Positions 1-9,831 of a DNA stretch of 64,000 bases are shown in pieces. The stretch covers positions 1-64,000 of the forward strand of contig NZ_FPAP01000005.1 of NCBI RefSeq assembly GCF_900116415.1, read 5' to 3'. How positions within the stretch are numbered: the stretch's first letter is position 1; every line of letters starts with the position of its first letter. The notes under the pieces were generated by a model that saw only the letters and a program-made list of their open reading frames with translations, was not told where the DNA came from and ran no database searches. The DNA is from Chryseobacterium formosense (GTDB lineage: Bacteria; Bacteroidota; Bacteroidia; Flavobacteriales; Weeksellaceae). Both the position numbers and the translations under genes were made by a program.

Positions 1-62
1 TTTTTTATATATAATAAAAGTAGTTCTTTCTAATTATGCTTACCCAAAAGCTCTTCTGCGCT

Positions 63-100
63 TACCAAACAACTCTCGTTTTTCAGTGGGGCAAAAGTAG
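63..100 (-). promoter_or_regulatory. possible promoter reading out of the window to the left
   Basis: On the minus strand the bases around 92-99 read TACTTTTG, an exact fit to the Bacteroidota -7 consensus TAnnTTTG. No well-spaced -33 element is seen. If real, it would drive a gene beyond the left edge with a leader of at least 85 bases, because no open frame starts inside the window here. This is an inference from one motif. Confidence 0.3.
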
Positions 101-321
101 TACTTCTATCCTATACAATCCTAATTTATTTAACATAAAATTTAAGTTAAATTCATATTTGACACTAAGTCACTGAACTTGTGGGAGAATAATTTAAAAT
201 AATGTTTGGGGTTTTTAGCTGGAGGGCAAGTTGGTGAGTCGGAGAGTCGGAGGGTTAGAGGGGATTGCAGGGATTAATAATTTTGATATGCATTGCTCGT
301 ATTTGTGTAGGGGGAGGTGCC

Positions 322-573
322 GCTCCTACGGAGCTCTATATATGATATATTTCTTTTCTACAAAGATGACGCTCCGATGGAGCTATGAACAGGAAGCTTC
401 TACGGAGCTTTAAATTCTTTTTGCAGATCGTCTGCTATGAACAAAACGATCCTACGGAGCCTGGATAAGATATTCTAAAGGTAATCTGTCAGCTGCGATT
501 TTAACGACATCTTTTTGCTCGCTCTTACGGAGCTCGTCATCTTGTTACATCTGTGGTTCAGCTCCGATGGAGC
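322..573. repeat. cluster of six REP-like palindromes with 3-base loops
   Basis: Six short palindromes share a CTCC-NNN-GGAG core. They are GCTCC-TAC-GGAGC at 322-334, GCTCC-GAT-GGAGC at 371-383, AAGCTTC-TAC-GGAGCTT at 394-410, a degenerate copy with core CCTACGG at 451-457, GCTCT-TAC-GGAGC at 521-533 and GCTCC-GAT-GGAGC at 561-573. Spacing is irregular (about 23 to 75 bases) and the intervening DNA differs, so this is not a CRISPR. The CC-TAC-GG core matches the palindromes flanking the RAYT gene at 37758. No coding region overlaps convincingly. Confidence 0.75.
491..520 (+). repeat. degenerate copy of the left arm of the 709-800 repeat
   Basis: This stretch carries the order CGAT-TAACG-CATC-TTTTTG, matching the left part of the longer element at 709-800 at most positions. 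It lies between two REP-like palindromes, so the repeats appear interleaved. No function can be assigned. Confidence 0.45.
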
Positions 574-708
574 GGGAAATTGTTTTGCTGTTGTATTATC
601 CGATTGATCTGGTATTTAACCTTAATCACAAAAAGAATAGAATGTTTTAAATAGAATTGGATATATCCGGAATTTGAAGATAGCAATCTGTATAAAAGAC
701 TTCAACCC

Positions 709-800
709 TAGCCCCGATCGTAACGGCATCCTTTTGTGATGAGCAACGAAGAGCAAAAGATATAGTGGAGAGCGGGAAATAGCTCCTAAGAAAAATATGA
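709..800. repeat. probable dispersed intergenic repeat with imperfect inverted arms
   Basis: The left arm begins AGCCCCGAT and runs through CGGCATCCTTTTG. The right arm carries CAAAAGATATAG, then AGCGGGAAATAGCTCC. The inner TCCTTTTG and CAAAAGAT parts are complementary. From memory, closely similar text recurs between genes in many Flavobacterium and Chryseobacterium genomes, but that cannot be checked here. The rest of 574-877 shows nothing else recognisable. Confidence 0.5.
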
Positions 801-877
801 ATGTGAAAAGTCGGAGAATTGGAACGCGGGAGAATAAAAGTAAAGCTAAGAGTAATAGTAATTTTCTTCAGAAGGCT

Positions 878-1240
878 TTAATTAGAAAATTTCCTGATCA
901 ATATCTTATATATATAGTAACCGATCAGGCAGCCGATCGTGTCTGCAACAATATCCAAAGTTTCCATGGATCTGCCTAAGTTCATTTCTTCCTGAAAAAT
1001 TTCGGTGAGGAAGGCGTAAATAAGTATGATCTGAAAGTAATATGAAAATCTGATTTTGGGAAAGGCAGCGATAAAGCAAAATCCTAATGCCGCAAAAATG
1101 CTTAAGTGCAAAACCTTGTCGATCCCATCGAACATAAAGAAATACTCGTGGTTCTCAACTCCGGGACGCAAAAGCATATAAGTAAGAAATGCCCAATAAA
1201 TGGGCAATATCTTTATAAATATGTTCGAAATTTTATCCAA
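878..1240 (-). CDS. VanZ family membrane protein
   Basis: This small integral membrane protein of about 120 residues resembles the VanZ-like family, whose role is poorly defined outside teicoplanin resistance. It begins with a hydrophobic segment ([11 protein letters not shown]), then carries the family-like stretch with [10 protein letters not shown] and three further hydrophobic helices, ending in a basic tail. A longer reading frame to 1321 would run 80 bases into gcvH. The chosen start is the TTG at 1240, which overlaps the gcvH stop and suggests translational coupling. No ATG precedes the first membrane segment, so the start stays uncertain. The order sprA, gcvH, vanZ is conserved in flavobacteria. 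No drug-resistance role should be assumed. Confidence 0.75.
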   Translation of the reverse strand: MDKISNIFIKILPIYWAFLTYMLLRPGVENHEYFFMFDGIDKVLHLSIFAALGFCFIAAFPKIRFSYYFQIILIYAFLTEIFQEEMNLGRSMETLDIVADTIGCLIGYYIYKILIRKFSN

Positions 1241-1610
1241 TGATCGCCTGATAATCTTCAGCTGAAAGCAATTCTGAATGATCTGCACCTTCTGCAATTT
1301 CAAGTTTGATGATCCACCCATTCCCGTAAGGATCTGAATTTAGTAATTCCGGCTGATCTTCAAGAGAAGCATTAAACTCGATTACTTTTCCTGAAATAGG
1401 TAAGAACAGGTCTGAAACTGTTTTTACTGCCTCAACACTTCCGAAAACATCTCCACCGTTGATTTCTTCATCCACAGTATCTACATCTACATAAACGATA
1501 TCGCCCAACTCTCCCTGTGCAAAGTCTGTAATACCAATTGTAGCAACATTGCCTTCGATCTTGATCCATTCGTGATCTTTAGTGTACTTTAATTCTGACG
1601 GTGTATTCAT
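1233..1610 (-). CDS. gcvH: glycine cleavage system H protein
   Basis: This is the lipoyl carrier of the glycine cleavage system, shuttling the aminomethyl group between P, T and L proteins in the cytoplasm. The 125-residue product has the family length and the lipoylation motif [11 protein letters not shown], with the modified lysine near residue 63. It opens with the usual YTKDHEWI stretch. The ATG at 1610 was chosen over an upstream in-frame codon at 1646 because it gives the canonical N-terminus and is preceded by an A/G-rich stretch. No gcvP or gcvT lies in the window. It has its own promoter at 1634-1665 and is coupled to the VanZ-like gene downstream. Confidence 0.96.
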   Translation of the reverse strand: MNTPSELKYTKDHEWIKIEGNVATIGITDFAQGELGDIVYVDVDTVDEEINGGDVFGSVEAVKTVSDLFLPISGKVIEFNASLEDQPELLNSDPYGNGWIIKLEIAEGADHSELLSAEDYQAIIG

Positions 1611-1633
1611 TTTTCTTTCTTTTTTAATGTTGA

Positions 1634-1665
1634 CAAATTTATTCAAAAATACATTAACGCTCCAA
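1634..1665 (-). promoter_or_regulatory. gcvH promoter
   Basis: The minus strand reads TAAATTTG at 1634-1641, a perfect Bacteroidota -7 element, with TTGG at 1662-1665 about 20 bases upstream. The gcvH ATG at 1610 follows after a short leader. Confidence 0.6.
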
Positions 1666-1712
1666 TAAAATTCTGAAATATTTAAAGCTTTTAAATATTT
1701 CAGAATTTTATT
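1664..1712 (-). terminator. 23-bp perfect hairpin at the 3' end of the CPBP gene
   Basis: The arms 1664-1686 and 1690-1712 are perfectly complementary around a GCT loop. On the minus strand the structure ends in a T-rich run. It overlaps the stop codon of the CPBP gene and touches the -33 region of the gcvH promoter. Its length and AT-richness are unusual for an intrinsic terminator, though termination is the simplest reading. Confidence 0.7.
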
Positions 1713-2586
1713 TATTTTGTTTGAGTTCGGCTATATCAAGAAGCTGATTTAGAGAAGTGCAGTCAAGCTTTTTAATACTGCTTTTCTTTCTTTCGATCGA
1801 GATATTGTATTTACCAAAATAAAGATCGCCGAGCTTCTCATCAAAACAAACTGAACCATGAATGACCGACATACTCATATTTTCTGCTTTTAAAAATTGG
1901 TTTGCATCGGTTTGCATATTTCCACTTCCTACAAAAAATGAAACACGCTGATATTTCATGGTAAAATCTTTTGTTTCAATTTCCTTTAGGCTCATGCCTG
2001 AACTTTCGTAGCCAATAACAATGATAGCTATTGCAATGAAATTATTAAATGCATGCAATAAGATGGAATAGATCAATCCGAAATTCAGAACCATCCATAT
2101 TAAAATAAGTCCCATTCCGGCAGTCATTACAATGCCGATCCAGGTATCTGGAATTTTTAAATCATTCCATTCATAATGCATAAAGCCAAAAAGCAAAGCA
2201 TTGATGAAATAAATGTAACCAGAAACTTCTTTTCTCTTGTTTAATTCATATAATATAATGAATGCTGCAAGAATAGGAATCAAATAATAATTCTGCAACA
2301 AAAGAATATAACCAAGCAATCCGATATAGGTAACATACATGAAAATCTTCTTTCTTGTGAAAATTCCCCGAAAGATCAGTTCTTCTATAACGGGAGCAAT
2401 GGTAAAAGCAGCAACAAAATGAATTAAAGTAAAATCGTTGAAACGGGTAACGCGGGATGAGAATTCTGACTCATTAAAATAAGAAAAAATAATATTGCAG
2501 ATGAGGGAGCCGAAGAAAATAAAAATCCCATACTTCAATAAGTAATTATCCTTATAAATCTTCTCTTTTTCATTTAAAATTTTCAT
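1708..2586 (-). CDS. CPBP family intramembrane metalloprotease
   Basis: This is a polytopic membrane protein of 292 residues with the three CPBP (CAAX/Abi-type) motifs: EELIFRG near residue 68, FGFMHY near 150 and HAFNNF in a later helix. Together these supply the glutamates and histidines that bind metal in this family. Substrates of bacterial members are mostly unknown; some act in bacteriocin self-immunity or protein sorting. The ATG at 2586 is preferred to one at 2625 because it yields a short charged N-terminus before the first membrane helix, but both lie downstream of the -7 element at 2662. The last 90 or so residues are soluble and carry no motif I recognise. Confidence 0.85.
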   Translation of the reverse strand: MKILNEKEKIYKDNYLLKYGIFIFFGSLICNIIFSYFNESEFSSRVTRFNDFTLIHFVAAFTIAPVIEELIFRGIFTRKKIFMYVTYIGLLGYILLLQNYYLIPILAAFIILYELNKRKEVSGYIYFINALLFGFMHYEWNDLKIPDTWIGIVMTAGMGLILIWMVLNFGLIYSILLHAFNNFIAIAIIVIGYESSGMSLKEIETKDFTMKYQRVSFFVGSGNMQTDANQFLKAENMSMSVIHGSVCFDEKLGDLYFGKYNISIERKKSSIKKLDCTSLNQLLDIAELKQNK

Positions 2587-2661
2587 GTTGGTTATTAAAA
2601 ACAAAAGACACACAAAACTGCGCATCTTTTATTCCGATTTAAATTAATTATTATTACTTAC

Positions 2662-2669
2662 CAAATATA
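2662..2669 (-). promoter_or_regulatory. -7 element of the CPBP gene
   Basis: The minus strand reads TATATTTG, an exact TAnnTTTG match, 36 to 75 bases ahead of the two candidate start codons. No clear -33 TTTG is seen. Confidence 0.5.
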
Positions 2670-2701
2670 GTGATTGGAACGCTATCTTCCAATAGTTGTG
2701 A

Positions 2702-2735
2702 AATAAAAAATCCCTTTCTTTTTCGAAAGGGATTT
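2702..2735 (-). terminator. sprA intrinsic terminator
   Basis: An 11-bp perfect stem (2708-2718 with 2725-2735) has a 6-base loop and, on the minus strand, a run of T residues. It begins 10 bases after the sprA stop codon. Confidence 0.9.
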
Positions 2736-2745
2736 AGTTTTAGAT

Positions 2746-5700
2746 TTAGAAACCTCCGGAGTCACCAAAAGTGAATGTTGCGGAAATTCCGGCTCTGATG
2801 GTCGACAGCGGGAAGGCTGTGGAAATTTTATACTTAGAAGTCATCTGCTCATAGAATAAACGCAGATTCAGGTTTTCCGAAACGTTATAATCTGCAGAAA
2901 GTTTAATATTCATTAATCTTTGTCCACCCGTAATCTGAGAATCATTTAACAATATATTCATAATACTTGTCTGGCTATCACGAAGTGAAATATCACCACG
3001 GATATTCAGGTCTGAACCTTTAGCTTTCGCACCTCTCTGGTTATTAGTTCCCAATCTGAAGTTTCTTACAATGTATCCTAATCTTACTACATATTCTGTA
3101 TTTGAGTCTTCAGTAAGCGTATGGTTTACCAGACCAAGAATCATGGTTCTTATTTTATTATACTGAATACCAAACTGCATATTGTTTCTCATCGTTACAT
3201 CCACACCAATCAGCGGTGAGAAAGATTCGGTATAACCTACCTGAGAGAATGTGTAAGGATTGATAAAATTATTGTTGACATCACGTTGAGAGCTTTCAAC
3301 ATCATTTGCAATATTAAAATAATCAATATTCGACTGAACTCCGGTTGCCGTATAAGTAGCACTGTAGCTGTGTAAAATATCAAACTTTGTAAACTGACCA
3401 TTGATGATCGGTATATTTCTTAATCCTGAGTAAATAATTCTCCAGTTTGGAATCGGAAGACCTGCTTTTTTAGGATTTCCTAATCTCTCCGGATTTTTAC
3501 CTTCCATTGCCGCACGGAATGCAGGGATCAAAACATATGCATTTGAAATACTATGACCATCCGTATATCCGTCCGAGTTTAACAATCCTCCCATTTGTCG
3601 GGAAATAGCCTGTGCATTTGATCTGATTGCATCATAAATATATGAGCTTTCTTTAAATGATGAATTAAGAAGCACGACCGTATTCGAATACGAAACCATA
3701 TCGCTTGCAAAGGTAAGATTTGGGTTTGCAAAGCCGGTTTGAGGATCAACATAATTAAACCCTGTATGCGAGAAGTTTCTGTTATATGTACTCAATACAT
3801 TAAAATCTATCCTGAAATCATTGATTGGTGACACCTGCAAATCGGCTCGTAATTCCCTCGTCGACATTTTGACGTAAGGATCAATCATGAATTCGGAATC
3901 ACTTACCCAGCCTCTTTCCATCACAGTACGTCTGATGTCTGCCTGCGAACCGAAAAGGAAACCAAGCGTAGGGCCACCCAAAGTCTGACCATAGCCATAT
4001 CCGTTCGGTGCAGATAACAATCCCGGAATAACACTTCCGTTATTTTCGGAATAATTAACATTCAACTGTTTGAATGAAGTCAGTAAGAATGCTGCACTTT
4101 GCAGTACAGACAGTTTATTTTTAAACTTATATTTTTTATATGTATATCTGTTTTTCTCCCAAGCCTGAGTGTAAGCATTATTCAATGAATCCTGTTCCTG
4201 TTTACGTTTTTGAAGGGTCGTAGACATTCTTTTAAAATAACTGAACTGCCCGAGGAATTTCGGAATATCCGCTGAAGCATTTGCCGAAATAACATTGGTG
4301 TTCTGCCCTATTGATCCTAAACTTCCATCAGGACTCGCAAGAAGCGCTGTTGATCTTGCATTCCAGTTATAGGTAAATCCGTACCCAACTTCAGCTTCGA
4401 TAAAATCGAGGTAAGGTAGATACTGGAACGGCAATTTGTAATTCAGCTGAACTTTGTGGTTGTACAGTACCGGTCTTCCTGCTCTGAACATATTTCCGAA
4501 GATCGAGGAAGTATCCATTGTATTTACATCTACATTATCGTTCAATGTTCTTGTTGCGGAATTAATTTCTAGTTTTAAAGATTTTGTAAAATTAAATCCT
4601 AAACCATATTGCCATCCGAAATAGAAATTCCTGTTCTTCAAAGCAGCAAAATCATCATTAAGATTTCCACTCAGAATAGCATCGATATTTCTAAATTCAA
4701 GCTCGTTGTAATTTCTGTCGAGCTCTGTTCTGAAAGATAATCTGGTCGGGATCGGATTAAAATTAAATTCTTTCACCCATCTCAGATATTTTGTAGATTT
4801 CGCTGTATCGCTGATCATTTTATTGAACGGTCTGATTACCCATGGCTTGAATGTATAATTGTAATCTAAATATCCTCTCAGATACTGTCTGTAATTTTTC
4901 TTGGTGTAAATATCACGGTAATGATCATCATTGTACACCGCCGTAAGAGAAAGGTTTTCTACGTCATAAAACTTCGGCTTGCTGTTCGGCTTCACTCTTT
5001 CTTTATGCATATTTACGACTCCTAAGCTTCTTTGCTGAGTGTACGTTCTTGCAACTTTTTTAAGCTCTTCTCTGTTTGCAGCCTTGCTGAATTCAACATC
5101 GGTATCTAAAGGATTATATTTCGGATCCTCGATCGTTTGCGAATAAGAGTAGTTCACAGGAATTTTCATTCCGGTTTTTTCCGGTAAGAACTTATCGACA
5201 TTCACTGCTGTATTAATACTGAATGCTGACTGGGTAGACTGACTTCTTTCCGCCGGTTTAGAATCAATATTTCCAAAACCTACTGAAGAATAGGATGCAC
5301 TTGTATTAACGGTGGCAAAATCTCCTAAATTGAAATTTAAGCTCGCATTTCCTGCATAACCGCCATCGTTTTCAATTTCAGAAAGACGGATTTCGTTTAC
5401 CCAAAGAATTCTTGTTATTGAAGAACCTCCAACATCATTAGCATTTCTGATACCAATCATAATCGTCGTGATATTTCCTAAACTCGGACGACCTTTGATG
5501 TAGATTTTTTTCTCGGTTTCTCCACCTCCATATTCATTGTCTTCAATTCTTTGTGTAAGTTTGTTTGGACTATTTTTATCTCTTCTGATTTTAGCATCAA
5601 CGAACTCCTGAATATTAAGATCTACATCATTTTCAAATGGCCAAATTTCCAATGGAGCGGTTGCAGTTCCTGGTGTAATTTTAAGTGAAGATTCATATTC

Positions 5701-8700
5701 GTAATAGTTATCAGTTGCATCACTACCAAAACGAATGAAAAACTTAGTTTTCTCATCTATTCCTGTTGCACGATTCGTAGGATCCTGAGCATGTACAAAA
5801 AGTTTTAATTTTTTGTATCTTCTCATATCAAGAGTGGTATTTTTGAAAACACCTCTTGCTTCATTAGCAATAAGATTGGTAGCTTTCAAATACAAAGAAG
5901 ATTCATTTTGTCTCTGTGCGCCTGCATTTCCACTAAGAACCTGTCTGTCGATTCCAGGAGGGAGTACATATGGCGGTTGGTTCAGAGCATTTTCTTCGAT
6001 ATTCACACTCCCAACTTCAAAATCGTTATTGTCTACATTAGCTAAACCTTCATCAGTTGCCGGATCAGGTATTGTTGGAGGTGCGACAAGCTGATATTTC
6101 GCAATATTTTTTGAATATTTTCTCCAATCCGATCTGATCAGATCCATCGTTCCGAATCTTAATGTAGAGGTTTGATCAAAACCTGTTAAAAGCATTCTTG
6201 CGAATCTTACATTATTAAGGATGGATGGATTTTTTTCTCCACCTGCATCTGCTTTAGCAAAATCTGAAACAGGAATTCTGAAAAGATACCATTTCACATC
6301 ATCAGTCTTGCCATTTTGAAACGTAGCCTGTACCGTTTTCTGATCAACAATATAATTACCTGTTCCTGCAGATAAACTAGCCTGATCAAGTTTAACAACA
6401 TATTCGTTATAACTTTCTGTTTGGTCTAAGTTATAATCTTTATTAATATCTTCTGCATCCGGAGTTTGTGAAGAAACTTCTAATGAATTGCTCTGCGAGT
6501 TCCCTTCAGGGCCTCTGAAATATTTGTATCGCTGAATAATTGAAGAAGCCTGGCTTCCTGTAAATTTATCAGACATATAAAATACGAAATCATCTACTGC
6601 AGGATCGGAAAGATTGGTTACCGGGTTTACAAAAGTATTTCCGAATCGCATTGCTTCCTGATCAGAATTCAAACCATCATAACCTAAATCCTGTGCTGTT
6701 CTGTCTCCTCCTTCACTTGAAAACGCATATAAAATTGGTGGCTGCTTCGGCTGAATACCCCAGTTTGATGTGGTCGTTGTTGATGGAATTCCACCTGTTG
6801 GCAAACCGTTTTCATACTGCATCAAACCGTCTTTAAGAATGTCTTCAGAAACGTTTCCTAATTGTAAAAGAAGTTTAGGCTCTGTTCCTAGATTGTTTCC
6901 ATCTGCATAAGGATCCATCATCCAGAATTCAACATATTCAATATTTGAATTCACAAAATTGGAAACACTTATCGGACGCATGATTCCCGCCCATCTCTGT
7001 GCGGTCGTTTCCGTTGCAGGATTGGCATTGTATGGTCCTTTTTCCTGAGGGAAATAAGAAATATCAAAAGTATTGGTAAAGGTCTGCTCTCCCGCTACAA
7101 AATCTCTGTTGTTGAAAATCTCTGAAAACTGTACACGTCTTGATGCGTGGTTCGATACCGATTCTGCAGTAATTCCTTGTGGAGCTCTTCCTCCTACACC
7201 CCAAAATCTAGGATCAATATTATACCACGTAAGCAAACCTCTGCCATATCCATTGGTAAGATCATCATTAACACCTGCTCCGGCAAAAATCGGATTACTT
7301 TGGTTTTTTTCAGGCTTAGAAGCCAAACTCCATGCTGTCGGTTCCTTTAATGATATTTTTGATGTAGTTTGTTCGAAATCGTCGATGTATGACTGATCAT
7401 TTGTTCCTTTATTGATTCCCGGAATCAGATAGGCTGCCTCCATTTTAAAGTTTAAGTTAGAAGGAGCTTCTGTATTAATCCCCGGAATTTTATCGGTAAG
7501 TCTTGTCAGGAACGGAAGCTGATTGTTATACATCATATTCACTCCCGCCATGGTATTGTTTACGGCTTCCTGACCGTAATTTACTTTTTGGGTAAGCGGA
7601 GATTCAGAATAATTAACCACAGTTCCGCCGAAGATAAAGTTTTCGCTTACTCTTCTTTCTAAATTTAAACCTAAAAATCTTTTTCTTTGGGTATTGAAAG
7701 TCAATTGATTTTCTAATGAAATATTAATTGCCTGACCCGATTGTTTCACTGTTTCGTTGATGATGGTCACTGTTCCCAGCATATAATCAACGGTATAGTC
7801 GATTCCTTCCGTAAGCTGTACTCCATTTGCAGAAACTTTTACCGAACCCTGTGGTACATTTACAGCTCCCAAAGAAATTCCTTGTCCTTGTGCACCTTTA
7901 TAACGACCTTCCATCGTATAACGTTGAGAAAGATTACTTTGAGTTGCCACCTGTTTTTGTTGGCTGTACAAATCGGAATAAACATACTGAGGATTGCTGC
8001 TTCCCAATACCTGAGCCATATAACTTCCGAAAGGCTGTACCTTGGTAAACATGACTCTACCGAGATCTTTTCTAATGGTAATTCCCTCCACAAAGTCAAA
8101 AACTCCATCACCGGCAACGGCTCCATTATTTTGTAAATCTCCGTTTACGTTGAGACGGTCCCAGTTTAATAATTTTAGTAGATTGGTATCCGCAACACTG
8201 GTGTTAGGAAGATAATTTACCTTACCTCCGGTTTGAGCATCACGATAATATACATTTAAAATAAATCCGTCCTGATCGATTTGTGCAGCATCCAAAGAAT
8301 AGAAGTTCTTCATCATCAAGTTCCACATCGGGGACTGAACATTTATTTTTGTATTTGATCTTAAAAGTTTTGTAACCAGTACAGGACTCTCTTCCGAAAA
8401 TTCCCCAACTTTATATACCTGATTGGTTCCATTCACCGTATATGAAAATGAAACTGCCAAAAGTTGCTGATCGTTTAGTTTCTGATTTAAAGAGATATAT
8501 CCTAATTGTGGATGATAGGTAAATTCGTTTGAATTTAATCTTCTTGCTTTTGTACTTAAAACAAAATGTTCACCATTATCATAAGCTTCTGTACTTCCCG
8601 GAAAAGTCTGTCCCTGAAAAGTCGGAAGATAATTTTTCCCTTGTTCTCTTGGAGTTCCGATTGCCGAATTAATTTGCTGATAAAGACCATTCTGCGAATT

Positions 8701-9828
8701 ATCCGGTAGACCTGAAGCTCCTTCACCCAAATCTCTGATCCCGATAATACTTTTCTGGTACGATAGGTTTGAATTACCCTGATCTAAAACCCACACTTCC
8801 ATTCTGGAAATACTGATTCTGGAATTGATCTGAGGATAATTTAATAAGGCATTATCGTAATTATTCAGGAAATATTGCCCTATAAAATAATGCTGATTTT
8901 CTTCATAATCGACTGCATTAATTTTAAAATTGTTCATCGTTCCGCCACCCTGTACAACAATATTTCTGGCTTCACCCTGCTGTTGTGAAAGCACCACTGT
9001 ACCAAAGGTTTTTCCTAACTGAAATTCTGTTTTCACCCCGAATAAAGATTCAGAACCACGAATTAAGCTTGTGGATAGTGGCATATTCACATTACCGAAT
9101 TCTACTCTTTTGATGATCTTATCTTCACCTCCTGCATTCGGTTTATTCACTTCGTTCAGACCTTTTGTCTGAAGATCTTTCCAGGTACCTTTTGACTGCC
9201 AAACCAGGTTCATTCTGTTCTCAAATGCAAATCCGCTTTGGGTATCGTAATTGGCTTTTAGCTGTAAGTTTTCACCAACTTTCCCCACCAAACCAAGCTG
9301 AATTCTCTGGTCGATGTCAAAAGTAAAACTTGTTCTGTTTTGTGGTAAAATCAACGGATTGTCTATTTTCTGGTACAATCCTGCAAAATCAAATGAAGCG
9401 TAACCGGAAGGAATTATTTCAATCTTATTGCTTCCAAAGATTGATTCAAAAAGTCGGTTATTAATCGTTAAAGAAGGAATAAGTCCTTTTTTAGCCGCTT
9501 CAGATTTATCTTTTCTGAACATTAAGTTGTAGCGATCAGCTTTATCTCTGTAAAAAGCTTTAGAATGCTCCGCCAACATAAATTCTTTATAATCATCTGG
9601 CGACATAGCTACACCTGGCCCCGTTATTGTATTACCTATTTTAGGATATACATAATACATCCCGGTTTTGATATCGTAATACGCTTCATAATAGGTTGGG
9701 TCGGTAACCTCATAATTCTTCCTTATCGAAGAATTCTGCTGGTTTTGTTCCTGTGCAAAAATATTTACTGAGCCAAATAAAAATGACAAGAATATATAAA
9801 TACTGAGAAACTTATTATTTTTCACCAA
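2746..9828 (-). CDS. sprA: SprA, type IX secretion outer-membrane translocon
   Basis: SprA forms the giant outer-membrane beta-barrel through which type IX secretion substrates cross. In Flavobacterium johnsoniae it is also needed for gliding. The product here has 2360 residues, close to that protein. It starts with a signal peptide ending near IFAQ, then long beta-rich repeats typical of the SprA N-terminal module, and it ends in a C-terminal barrel strand with terminal phenylalanine. There is no ATG start: the first codons after the ruvA stop are CAT, TTG, GTG, so initiation is at TTG (9828) or GTG (9825). Only three bases separate it from ruvA, implying co-translation. It is the secretion channel expected to serve the T9SS-tagged proteins at 20845 and 62210. 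Confidence 0.97.
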   Translation of the reverse strand: MVKNNKFLSIYIFLSFLFGSVNIFAQEQNQQNSSIRKNYEVTDPTYYEAYYDIKTGMYYVYPKIGNTITGPGVAMSPDDYKEFMLAEHSKAFYRDKADRYNLMFRKDKSEAAKKGLIPSLTINNRLFESIFGSNKIEIIPSGYASFDFAGLYQKIDNPLILPQNRTSFTFDIDQRIQLGLVGKVGENLQLKANYDTQSGFAFENRMNLVWQSKGTWKDLQTKGLNEVNKPNAGGEDKIIKRVEFGNVNMPLSTSLIRGSESLFGVKTEFQLGKTFGTVVLSQQQGEARNIVVQGGGTMNNFKINAVDYEENQHYFIGQYFLNNYDNALLNYPQINSRISISRMEVWVLDQGNSNLSYQKSIIGIRDLGEGASGLPDNSQNGLYQQINSAIGTPREQGKNYLPTFQGQTFPGSTEAYDNGEHFVLSTKARRLNSNEFTYHPQLGYISLNQKLNDQQLLAVSFSYTVNGTNQVYKVGEFSEESPVLVTKLLRSNTKINVQSPMWNLMMKNFYSLDAAQIDQDGFILNVYYRDAQTGGKVNYLPNTSVADTNLLKLLNWDRLNVNGDLQNNGAVAGDGVFDFVEGITIRKDLGRVMFTKVQPFGSYMAQVLGSSNPQYVYSDLYSQQKQVATQSNLSQRYTMEGRYKGAQGQGISLGAVNVPQGSVKVSANGVQLTEGIDYTVDYMLGTVTIINETVKQSGQAINISLENQLTFNTQRKRFLGLNLERRVSENFIFGGTVVNYSESPLTQKVNYGQEAVNNTMAGVNMMYNNQLPFLTRLTDKIPGINTEAPSNLNFKMEAAYLIPGINKGTNDQSYIDDFEQTTSKISLKEPTAWSLASKPEKNQSNPIFAGAGVNDDLTNGYGRGLLTWYNIDPRFWGVGGRAPQGITAESVSNHASRRVQFSEIFNNRDFVAGEQTFTNTFDISYFPQEKGPYNANPATETTAQRWAGIMRPISVSNFVNSNIEYVEFWMMDPYADGNNLGTEPKLLLQLGNVSEDILKDGLMQYENGLPTGGIPSTTTTSNWGIQPKQPPILYAFSSEGGDRTAQDLGYDGLNSDQEAMRFGNTFVNPVTNLSDPAVDDFVFYMSDKFTGSQASSIIQRYKYFRGPEGNSQSNSLEVSSQTPDAEDINKDYNLDQTESYNEYVVKLDQASLSAGTGNYIVDQKTVQATFQNGKTDDVKWYLFRIPVSDFAKADAGGEKNPSILNNVRFARMLLTGFDQTSTLRFGTMDLIRSDWRKYSKNIAKYQLVAPPTIPDPATDEGLANVDNNDFEVGSVNIEENALNQPPYVLPPGIDRQVLSGNAGAQRQNESSLYLKATNLIANEARGVFKNTTLDMRRYKKLKLFVHAQDPTNRATGIDEKTKFFIRFGSDATDNYYEYESSLKITPGTATAPLEIWPFENDVDLNIQEFVDAKIRRDKNSPNKLTQRIEDNEYGGGETEKKIYIKGRPSLGNITTIMIGIRNANDVGGSSITRILWVNEIRLSEIENDGGYAGNASLNFNLGDFATVNTSASYSSVGFGNIDSKPAERSQSTQSAFSINTAVNVDKFLPEKTGMKIPVNYSYSQTIEDPKYNPLDTDVEFSKAANREELKKVARTYTQQRSLGVVNMHKERVKPNSKPKFYDVENLSLTAVYNDDHYRDIYTKKNYRQYLRGYLDYNYTFKPWVIRPFNKMISDTAKSTKYLRWVKEFNFNPIPTRLSFRTELDRNYNELEFRNIDAILSGNLNDDFAALKNRNFYFGWQYGLGFNFTKSLKLEINSATRTLNDNVDVNTMDTSSIFGNMFRAGRPVLYNHKVQLNYKLPFQYLPYLDFIEAEVGYGFTYNWNARSTALLASPDGSLGSIGQNTNVISANASADIPKFLGQFSYFKRMSTTLQKRKQEQDSLNNAYTQAWEKNRYTYKKYKFKNKLSVLQSAAFLLTSFKQLNVNYSENNGSVIPGLLSAPNGYGYGQTLGGPTLGFLFGSQADIRRTVMERGWVSDSEFMIDPYVKMSTRELRADLQVSPINDFRIDFNVLSTYNRNFSHTGFNYVDPQTGFANPNLTFASDMVSYSNTVVLLNSSFKESSYIYDAIRSNAQAISRQMGGLLNSDGYTDGHSISNAYVLIPAFRAAMEGKNPERLGNPKKAGLPIPNWRIIYSGLRNIPIINGQFTKFDILHSYSATYTATGVQSNIDYFNIANDVESSQRDVNNNFINPYTFSQVGYTESFSPLIGVDVTMRNNMQFGIQYNKIRTMILGLVNHTLTEDSNTEYVVRLGYIVRNFRLGTNNQRGAKAKGSDLNIRGDISLRDSQTSIMNILLNDSQITGGQRLMNIKLSADYNVSENLNLRLFYEQMTSKYKISTAFPLSTIRAGISATFTFGDSGGF

Positions 9829-9831
9829 ATG

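Noticed and set aside
231..413. Plus-strand open frame of 60 codons in the left gap
   Set aside because: It runs through the REP palindromes, has no family resemblance and no start signal; composition follows the repeats.
322..573. CRISPR array
   Set aside because: The repeats are 13-17 bases with irregular spacing, variable loops and no cas genes nearby.
797..979. Plus-strand open frame overlapping the VanZ-like gene end
   Set aside because: It is largely antisense to the VanZ-like coding region and Lys/Arg-rich at its start, with no conserved pattern.
878..1321. VanZ gene as teicoplanin resistance determinant
   Set aside because: VanZ-like proteins are widespread; nothing else of a van cluster is present.
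5813..8136. Several open frames opposite sprA
   Set aside because: They are antisense shadows of a well-supported 2360-residue gene and show no coherent protein features.
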